From the NCBI RefSeq assembly GCF_964656455.1, contig NC_135718.1, positions 149,340,762-149,404,761 on the forward strand: a DNA stretch of 64,000 bases, written 5' to 3'. Shown here piece after piece: positions 56,521-64,000 of the stretch; position 1 is the stretch's first letter, and each line of letters opens with the position of its first letter. Both the position numbers and the translations under genes were made by a program. Under the pieces are notes generated by a model. That model made no database searches. It was not told the origin of the DNA and saw nothing but the letters and a program-made list of their open reading frames with translations. Source of the stretch: Halichoerus grypus. Taxonomy: Eukaryota; Chordata; Mammalia; Carnivora; Phocidae.

Positions 56521-58375
56521 AGGGAGAGGACGCAGAAAGCAGTCGGCAAAATGGTGCTGACCCCCCACTGGCTTGAATGGTGTGAGCTCCCTCCCGCCTC
56601 AAACCGCCAGCTGGCCAGAGAGTTTCAGCCACTTGGAAAAACTCTCTTTCTCCCTGGATGGGACTCTGGAACCTCGGCCAGGACGCAGAGGTCCCAACTG
56701 CAAACTGTCCCAAGTCGTTGGATAACAAAGGGAAAGGCACCCCGGGCCAGCCAGGCAGGGTGGAAAGTGCCCCCTCCACGCAGGCCCCCTCCGAGCCACC
56801 CCAAACCTCACGGTGAAGGCACCCCTCGTCCCAAGTTGTCCTTCGCACAAGGAAGTCAGCGACACTGCTGAGAAAACGAAAGTACAAAAAGTTGTCCTCT
56901 CCAAAACTCGGGACCCTCAAACGCCACTACTAAACGCCTAAAAACCTTGCTCCCCCTCTCCGCTTTGTCCATGCCGAAGGAAACCAGCTCTGCAATCAGC
57001 CTGTCCTGCCTGCCAACAGTTTCAACCCTGCTAAGGCTGTTTATTGGACCTTGCAGCTCCATGGATTCGTCTGTTTTGCTCCCATCTTCTTTGGTTTAGT
57101 GTTCTTTATTCTTCCCTCTGTAAATATAAATCCAGGACCACCCCCCACCCGACAAAAAATGTGAGATCTTAGATTTCTCGAGTCTATGGTGCCCCACTCC
57201 CTTCCCTTCCTCGCCTGGCTTGAAACCCCCTTCTGCCTCCTTTTTAAAACTTTTCCTGAGACATCAGAAGCATATTCAGAGCTTTCGTTTTTAGAAAAGA
57301 AAAAAAAAAAGGAAAGAAAAACAAAAACACATAACTTACGTTCATCCAGAAGTACACAGATTTGGAAAGAAGAAAACAGAGTTATAATCCACTACGTGCC
57401 CCCCAACCCCCCAAAAAAAAGAATTTGTTGTGAAACGCTTCTTTTTCTACTTTGCCGGTGAAGGAGCCCGGCAGTAGGCATACATCCACAGGCTGATGCA
57501 AGATGCTTTGAGAGAAACCTCACATTCTGAGGATTCCTGGGAGAGCGCCAGGGATCCCAGCATCCAATATATTGCACATTTGGTTTCAATTAGGAAGGGG
57601 GTTGGGGAGGGAAGAAGGAAAGTCACCAATCAGAGCTGTTTTCTGTTTAGAGACTATTTCTTTTGACCCAAGGGACCACGGGCAAAGCTATAATTTACAG
57701 CAAAACCCATTCATAGAAGAAAAAAATATGTATAACCATAGGACAGAATTAAAGACATAGCTCTCTTCCGCCTTGTCCCCACCACATCCATCCCCAAGCC
57801 CTCCCCCACCACCTAAGACTTGGTCCCCACCCTGTGCCCCCCCAACCTCATTTTTCTTACTTGGACTGAAGTTATAAGCACAACTTAAGGTTTGGATTCT
57901 CTTCCAGTTGAAATTTCCAGGACAGTTGGGTCACACACATGGAGTTGATCTTTAGTGTTTTATCCCTGAAAGCCCAGAGCTGAGCCCTCCCCCAAAAAGA
58001 TTTGACTTAATCCCTCCCCCCACTCCCTCTCCCACCAAAAAAACTGGACAGTTTGCGGGTCTAGGATTCCTATTTTTTTCCACTCAATTCCCAGTTGGTT
58101 GTTGCCTCTGAGGGTCTATTGCTGTCCTGGATTCGTGCTGCCAGATGGAAACACAAGCGTGTACAAGGACTTTCAAAATTATTTTGAAAACCTTTTTTTT
58201 TTCCTTTTTCCTCCTTTTCCCCTCCTCCTATCCGTGGCCATGGCCAGAGATCATGTGAAAGGGGAGTGTTGGACGACAGGGAAAAGCCCTTCCTCGGCAA
58301 CCTCAAAGATACCTAATAATCTTCTCCATCCATCAAGGCTCCTCTCCTTAACCCTTCTGAGCCCAGGTCACTTCT
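56521..58375. other. Repeat-free, moderately GC-rich block
   Basis: About 1.85 kb with no SINE, LINE, MIR or LTR that I can recognise, scattered CpGs to 56980, and C-rich runs near 57760-57850 and 58000-58035. Frames of 101-133 codons overlap on both strands at 56519-56920 and none has a recognisable domain. It could hold a promoter, an untranslated exon or conserved non-coding elements, but nothing in the sequence proves this. Confidence 0.45.
56872..56883 (+). promoter_or_regulatory. Possible interferon-response-type (ISRE/IRF) motif
   Basis: GAAAACGAAAGT fits the GAAANNGAAA core of IRF-family sites and lies in a repeat-free block. A 12-bp motif match alone is weak. Confidence 0.2.
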
Positions 58376-60461
58376 GACCAAACCCGGGCTTTGGCCACCC
58401 TGGAGGTCCTGGTTGTCTGTGAGCACAGGGAAGGCAGGGCAAGCGGAGACTCAAGGTCAAGGGATCTGTGGAGGAGGGTAGATGGCAACAGAGAGTTGAT
58501 GAAGACCTAACCCACCCTTGAGAGGTGGCCCCCTCCCAGGGAGACTTCCTTCCCCTGGGCTCTCGAGCTATAACCATCTCTTCTCTGCTGGTGCATGGGC
58601 AGCCACTCTGGTATTGCATAGCCCCTGAGAGGAGCGAGAAAAGAGGCACACAGGAAAAGGAGAGGGAAAGGGGACCGTGGAAGGACATTCTCCCAGTAAG
58701 TGTGGAGCAGAAGATACTTCATAAGAGGGATGGGGAGGGAGGAGACCTCCACCAGGATGGCCAGGAAGAGCCATGCTGTCAGTGGTAAGTCCTCCCAAGG
58801 CCCTTACGCTCAGTCAGAAGGTGGCCGCTCGTGGCTGTGCCTCACACAGAAGAGGACACGGAGAAGCTGGAGGTGGCTCAGAGGGCAGCCACAGAGAGGA
58901 CCATGGGCAGAAAACAAGACCCAAGAGAAAAAACTAGAACTGGGGCTATTTTACAAAGAGGCGAGATCAACCTCGTAAGAAGGCTCTTCTTCAATTAACT
59001 TTGAAATTCTGAGGTCAGGTCTAAGGGTGACTCAGGCCAGCATGCTTGGCTTGACTCAGTAAATGTATATGGAGCACTTAGGGGCACTTGGCTGGGTGCT
59101 TGCTTAAGACAACTCCAGATATCTGGTTATAGAAATGGTCCTAGAATCCTCCGCAAATATCTCTGTCTATAGTAGTTTCCCTCTTTGGCATTACCGTAAA
59201 GAACGCACCCATAGGATGACCTATAATTTCACAGATGTGGTAAGACCACAGGTCAAATGTGGAAAACAGGGTAATAATTTCATAAATCGGGAACCTAATA
59301 AAGAAGAGCTACCTATAAGGATGTATCCCCAATCACCAGTATCTAAGGTGGTTCTGCTCCATTGGCAGAATTTTTTGTCCACATGTGTGTACAACTAGGA
59401 TGCCAGCGTGAGCCAGTGATGGTGCTTCCAGAGCCCAGACCCGGCGGTGTGCGTTGAGGCAGGACGGGCAGCTCTGTCAGGTGTCCACTGGCCTGTGGAC
59501 CAAGCAGGCTCCTGGGAAGAATCAATTCACTGGTGAAGAGAGTACCAAGGGGCGAAAGACAGTCCCAAGTGCAACAGAGCTGTGTCAAAAGTGAGGAGGA
59601 GCTCTAAGGAAAACACCATGTCTATCACTCAGGTTATTCTCGGCCGAATCTGGGGTCTAACCTTGAACTCTAAGAAGATGCTACCAAAAAAATTAAAAAA
59701 AAAAAAAAAAAAAGAAGGCAAGGAAAAGCTGAAAGTGATGTTTTACCAAAATATTTGGGGGACATTTAAAGCATTAAGAGGAATTATCAGATTGAAGCCT
59801 CCTTTTCTGGGAGACAGTTCAGGTTGGGGGAGAAGGGTATGTTTCCTCAGGCCTGACGACAGCCATTGCTACAGGAAGCGTGGCTGGAAGGAAAGAAAAG
59901 GCAAATGTCACTTCAAAGCTGAGAGGAGTAATTCGTGGAGTACACAGAAAAAATTTCTTGGAGACTCTCAGACCTATCTGATAGAGTTTTAAGTAAGGCT
60001 GAAATTCCTAAAATTGTGGCAACAGATGTGAAGAAATACCATTTTGTTACTCTTGTGTGAACAGATTTTGCCCCGTGGTTTGGCTGGGAAACATGAGTCA
60101 TTGCAATCAGAATTACTTATGTTGCACGGGAGGTAATACATCCTAGTTACGAGGGCTGTTTTACATTAAAAATGAATTACTACCAAACAGTATAGAATTC
60201 CACTACCTGGACTTTACTAAAAATAGGAGAGATCTATCTGGAATGGGCAAGATGCAGTATTAATTAGAAGTAAGGAAATGTGCAAGATGACTTTTCAAGA
60301 TCTCTTCTAGTCTACAAGCCAAAGTTCAAGTAAATACAAGTGTTAAAAATTGAAATAACTATGGTATTCCTGTGTCCAAATGGCCAAGGGTTGGACACCT
60401 TTGTGATGCTTTAGGAAATAAAATAGAAGATGGAAGTAGAGTGTCACTAATTTCGTTTAAG
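58376..60461. other. Unassigned, repeat-poor sequence
   Basis: Nothing assigned over 2.1 kb apart from a short L2-like scrap at about 59035-59105 and an A-run at 59690-59713. Frames up to 136 codons (59582-59992) have no recognisable content. Confidence 0.4.
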
Positions 60462-60490
60462 ACACACACACACACACACACACACACACA
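60462..60490. repeat. (AC)n microsatellite
   Basis: About 14 uninterrupted AC units. Confidence 0.97.
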
Positions 60491-60614
60491 TCTTAAAAGA
60501 CTATAGGAGTAGTCACAGAAACCGAACCCAATTGGTATATTTAAACTTCACAAGGAATTAAAAGTACAAGTTAGCCCCCCGTAACCTAGTTCCTATTTAA
60601 CCGCTTTCTCTCCT

Positions 60615-60650
60615 CACCTCTCTCTCTCTCTCTTTCTCTCTCTCTCCTGC
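60615..60650. repeat. (CT)n microsatellite
   Basis: Short CT dinucleotide run with one TTT interruption. Confidence 0.9.
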
Positions 60651-60782
60651 TTATCCCTATACATCTTGCTTTAACCTATTGTTTTCCAGCAGATCAGGGT
60701 TTTCTGATTCTTTTCATATGTTACTGAAGATGGTTACCCTAAAATGATGCCTTAGCTCTCAAATGTATAGCTCCTTACTTTA

Positions 60783-60970
60783 TTTTTTTAAGACTTTGTT
60801 TATTTATTTGAGAGAGAGAGCACAAGTGAGGGGTGGGCAGGAGTAAGGGCAGAGGGAGAAGCAGGCTCCCCGCTGAGCAAGGAGCCTGACTCGGGACTCG
60901 ATCCTAGGACCCTGGGATCAAGACCTGAGCCGAAGGTAGTGGCTTAACCGACTGAGCCACCCAGGCGCCC
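60783..60970 (-). mobile_element. CAN SINE
   Basis: Antisense copy. The 18-bp direct repeat GTATAGCTCCTTACTTTA / GTATAGCTCCTTATTTTA lies at 60765-60782 and 60971-60988. Confidence 0.97.
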
Positions 60971-60988
60971 GTATAGCTCCTTATTTTA

Positions 60989-61569
60989 AGCGAATAGGAG
61001 AGAATGACTAGCATTATTGAAGCCCAGTTCCAGAACCTTGAGAGGAAGAATTTGATTAGTCAGGTGTGTTTCATGTACTCATCCTCTATTTCTAAACTGG
61101 AAGGCCATGGGTCATGACATAGGAATACCACTCATTCCGCTCACAAGGGGGTCAGTTCTCAGAAAAACAGTGTCATACGTTAGAAAACAGGTCAAATTAT
61201 CTGCTGCATTGATAATTAACAAAGCCTGACAATCCCTGGATTTTAAAGAAATTATACCTCACCAACGAAAATCAGAGAACGCTGTATACAATGGAGTCAC
61301 ATGGTATTTAAGTACCAATTTTAGAACCTAATCCTTAAAGTAAGATGCCTTGTTATTGGTTAATCTGTCCACAATAGACAAATCCATTGCCATATATTAA
61401 GTATAAAAGCTTAGTTTTTTAAAATCGACATGGAGGAAATCTTGTAGGCAATAGAAATACTTTGGTTTTCTTTAAAGCAGAATGGTCTAAATGTCCAGAC
61501 AGCTGCATATAGACTTTCCTTTGGTTTTTTCCTGAGTTTAGCTCATCATTTGAGAATCTTAGCATGTTT
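60989..61569. other. Unassigned sequence
   Basis: Nothing recognised. Confidence 0.4.
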
Positions 61570-61584
61570 AAGAATTATCCTATA

Positions 61585-61813
61585 GGGGCGCCTGGGTGGC
61601 TCAGTCGTTAAGCATCTGCCTTCGGCTCAGGTCATGAACCCAGTGTCCTGGGATCACAACCCACATCGGGCTCCCTGCTCCGCGGGAAGCCTGCTTCTCC
61701 CTCTCCCACTCCCCCTGCTTGTGTTCCCTCTCTCGCTGTGTCTCTCTCTGTCAAATAAATAAATAAAATCTTTTAAAAAATAAAAAATAAATAAATAAAA
61801 TTAAAAAATAAAA
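61585..61813 (+). mobile_element. Young-type CAN SINE with extended A/T tail
   Basis: Sense copy with an unusually long AAAT/AAAATTA tail. The identical direct repeat AAGAATTATCCTATA lies at 61570-61584 and 61814-61828. Confidence 0.97.
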
Positions 61814-61967
61814 AAGAATTATCCTATAAAGCTATGTCCATAGAAGCATGAATACTGTCTTGGTGAGTAATTTGAAGGTCTTTCAAAGATCATCTTAACT
61901 CTAAGAAATTTTTCCCTTTCTGGGCTAGGTTCTAACCCTAAGGCTACCCGATGCTTCTCTTATGTGA

Positions 61968-62112
61968 CAGACATTAGTAAACAATGATCCGAGTTCAAAC
62001 TCCTAGTAAGCAGAGCCACCTTGGACAAGTCACTAACTTTTTCATCTGTAAGATGGGGGATAATACCAACTGACAACTCACAGGGTTGTGAGGATAAAAT
62101 GAAAACAGGGGA
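61968..62112 (+). repeat. MIR relic (left half of an inverted pair)
   Basis: Sense MIR: 'ccttggacaagtcactaact', 'ttcatctgtaagatggggga' and 'gttgtgaggataaaatgaaa'. Confidence 0.85.
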
Positions 62113-62115
62113 GAA

Positions 62116-62300
62116 TAATTTATTGCATTTTTACTATATGCCAGGCACTCTTCTAAGAACTTTAACTTCTTATTTCATTTCTCATGAGAACTTTATGAAG
62201 CAGGGGAAGGGGGGGTACTATGATTTCCGTTTAAGGAAACTGATGATGCACAAAAAAGTTAATGTGCCCAAGGTCATAGCTGGTGGACCTAGAATATGTG
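62116..62300 (-). repeat. MIR relic (right half of an inverted pair)
   Basis: Antisense MIR: 'tttactatatgccaggcact', 'tttaaggaaactgatgatgc' and 'atgtgcccaaggtcatagct'. Confidence 0.88.
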
Positions 62301-62394
62301 TGTGCATTATATGTGCTTTGTTGACAGGAAAGTGTGTGTGTTTATGTGCTGGGGAGGAAAGATGTAGGGAGGGTAGGAAAGAGTCCATTCGTTT

Positions 62395-62599
62395 GGGGCG
62401 CCTGGGTGGCTCAGTAGGTTGAGTGTCTGACTCTTGATTTCAGCTCAGGTCATGATCTCCGGGTGGTGAGATCGAGCTCCATGTCAGACTCTGTGCTGAG
62501 CGTGGAACCTGCTTAAGATTCTCTCTCCCTCTCCCTCTGCCCCACCCCACCCCATCCCTGCTCATGCTCTCTCTAAAAAAAAAAAAAAAAAAAAAAAAA
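62395..62599 (+). mobile_element. Older CAN SINE
   Basis: Sense copy with GACTCTTGATTTCAGCTCAG and a plain A-run tail of about 25. The flanking direct repeat is imperfect (AAAGAGTCCATTC / AAAAAGTCAATTC). Confidence 0.93.
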
Positions 62600-62850
62600 G
62601 TCAATTCTCAGTTTTTCAGGGATGGAAGTCTTATTATCCATATGGAGGATCATTTACACCATTTTCCTTCCCATCCTTTTTCCCCCTGAAGCCCGCCTTT
62701 GTGTCACTGTTTCTTAGTACATGCACTAGAGAAAGAAATGAGAAATTTTTAAAAAATAAAATCATTCTGCCTGTGACTCTTGCATGGATGAGCTGAAACG
62801 TCAAGTGAAGAGGAAGTTGAGGTTCATGGCCAAAGTAAGGTTCTTACTTG
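62600..62850. other. Unassigned sequence
   Basis: Nothing recognised. Confidence 0.4.
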
Positions 62851-62854
62851 CCTG

Positions 62855-63105
62855 TGTTGTTAACAATGCCACATATAATAGTTCACGGTTGGAGCAATGC
62901 TTCCACAGACATGACTTCATCCGACCCTCAGACAGCCCCAGTATGTACTCAGTGCAGATATTAATATCCTCATTTTACAAATAAGGAAAATGAAGCGCAG
63001 GGAAGTAACTTCCTTGAGGGTTTTTGCTGGTGAACGGCAGAACCTGAGTTTGAATTCACATCTGCCGAGTCTCACTGCTCTTTCTGCCCATTTGGCATCA
63101 GCCAC
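62855..63105 (-). repeat. MIR relic
   Basis: Antisense MIR: 'cattttacaaataaggaaaa', 'agggaagtaacttccttgag' and 'acctgagtttgaattcacat'. Confidence 0.88.
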
Positions 63106-63427
63106 GAACCTTCTCAGAGCCTCTGGACTTGATGGACCCCGACTCTAGTGAACTAGGTTATCTGGTTTCCCTGCCTGCCTGGCTGTTCTTCCAGTTCCTT
63201 TTTCACCATGGAGCCAGAACAACAAATCCTCACCTCGGCAGAAATTCTGAGATGCCTGGTATAAAAACCGGGCAGGGAAACTCAGAAGCATAGCCCAGCT
63301 TCATTTCCCGAAGGAGAGTGAGGGCTACCAGAAGAGCTTTTAAAACAAAGACATTCACATCCTCCTCCTTGGAACGTAACGCTTCTCCAGGCTACAGTCT
63401 GGGAACCTAAACTGTCCTTGTCAGATA
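63106..63427. other. Unassigned sequence
   Basis: Nothing recognised. Confidence 0.4.
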
Positions 63428-63445
63428 AGAAAGCAACCTACTTTT

Positions 63446-63979
63446 TTTTTTTTATGTTATGTTAATCACCACACATTACATCAGTAGTTTTTGATGTCGT
63501 GTTCCATGATTCATTGTTTGCGTATAACACCCAGTGCTCCATGCAGAAGGTGCCCTCTTTAATACCCATCACCAGGCTAACCCATCCTCCCACCCCCCTC
63601 CCCTCTAGAACCTTCAGCTTGTTTTTCAGAGTCCATCGTCTCTCATGGTTCGTCTCCCCCTCCGATATCCCCCCCTTCATTCTTCCCCTCCTGCTATCTT
63701 CTTTTTTTTTTTTTTAACATATAATGTATTATTTGTTTCAGAGGTACAGGTCTATGATTCAACAGTCTTACACAATTCACAGTGCTCACCATAGCACATA
63801 CCCTCCCCAATGTCCATCACCCAGCCGCCCCATCCCTCCCACCCCCCACCACTCCAGCAACCCTCAGTTTGTTTCCTGAGATTAAGAATTCCTCATTATC
63901 AGTGAGCTCATATGATACTTGTCTTTCTCTGATTGACTTATTTCACTCAGCATAACACTCTCCAGTTCCATCCACATTG
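63446..63979 (-). mobile_element. Young 5'-truncated LINE-1 (3' UTR and distal 3' region)
   Basis: Antisense LINE-1 3' end starting with poly-T and continuing 'acccagtgctccatgcagaa', 'ggtacaggtctatgattcaa', 'ccctccccaatgtccatcac', 'gattgacttatttcactcag'. A perfect 18-bp direct repeat AGAAAGCAACCTACTTTT lies at 63428-63445 and 63980-63997. The minus strand at the insertion point reads CTT/AAAAG, close to the LINE-1 endonuclease preference TT/AAAA. Only ~530 bp of 3' sequence arrived, so it has no coding capacity. It contains C-runs at 63589-63603. Confidence 0.96.
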
Positions 63980-64000
63980 AGAAAGCAACCTACTTTTAAG

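Noticed and set aside
317..62599. Regularly recurring ~200-bp repeats that might suggest an array
   Set aside because: The copies are dispersed, in both orientations, of different ages and with separate target duplications. They are SINEs, not a CRISPR-like or satellite array.
1..64000. Operons, ribosome-binding sites, riboswitches, bacterial or phage-type systems
   Set aside because: Composition and repeat content are those of a mammalian nuclear genome. No prokaryotic gene organisation is present, and no undescribed multi-gene system can be supported.

Overview
The window reads as gene-poor nuclear DNA of a carnivoran mammal. The diagnostic signal is a set of about 28 copies of the tRNA-Lys-derived CAN SINE (start GGGGCGCCTGGGTGGCTCAG, CT-rich body, tail AAATAAATAAATAAAATCTT), together with carnivoran-type LINE-1 3' ends, MIR and L2 relics, MaLR-like LTRs and Tigger-like and hAT DNA transposons. 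The younger SINE subfamily (CACTCCCCCTGCTTGTGTTCC followed by CTCTCTCGCTGTG) differs from the dog, cat and mustelid consensus forms as I remember them. It suggests an arctoid carnivoran, most likely a seal or bear. That taxon call is inference.

I could not support any protein-coding exon, functional RNA gene, CpG island or CRISPR-like array. The open frames of 60-183 codons are not recognisable proteins. The longest ones lie in low-complexity DNA, and the only recognisable peptide similarity is to broken LINE-1 ORF2. The window is therefore best described as intergenic or deep-intronic DNA.

Layout. 0-5 kb: MIR relics split by SINEs, then a 320-bp pyrimidine microsatellite beside an old SINE. 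5-16.5 kb: a SINE-free stretch with an antisense LINE-1 ORF2 relic, MIRs, a perfect 45-bp tandem duplication, a 60-bp direct repeat 960 bp apart, a LINE-1 3' end split by a Tigger-like element, and a MaLR-like LTR. 16.5-25 kb: SINEs, two MaLR-like LTR remnants, MIR and L2. 25-33 kb: few recognisable repeats, G-quadruplex-capable tracts and a purine-rich block. 33-45 kb: a MIR holding two stacked SINEs that share a target site, L2, MER5A-like pieces, and a three-layer SINE/SINE/LINE-1 nest. 45.5-47.5 kb: a long antisense LINE-1 with two later insertions. 48-56.5 kb: SINEs, MIRs, an LTR-like relic and a second Tigger-like copy. 56.5-60.8 kb: the largest repeat-free, moderately GC-rich block. 60.8-64 kb: SINEs, an inverted MIR pair, and a terminal 5'-truncated LINE-1 bounded by an 18-bp target-site duplication.

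Because there are no genes, there is no pathway to describe. What the sequence does record is a history of insertions. Target-site duplications visible for most SINEs let their order be read directly. I see no evidence of an undescribed biological system. The most useful leads are the nested insertions, the unexplained direct repeat, the tandem duplication, and two or three segments that may be conserved regulatory elements.
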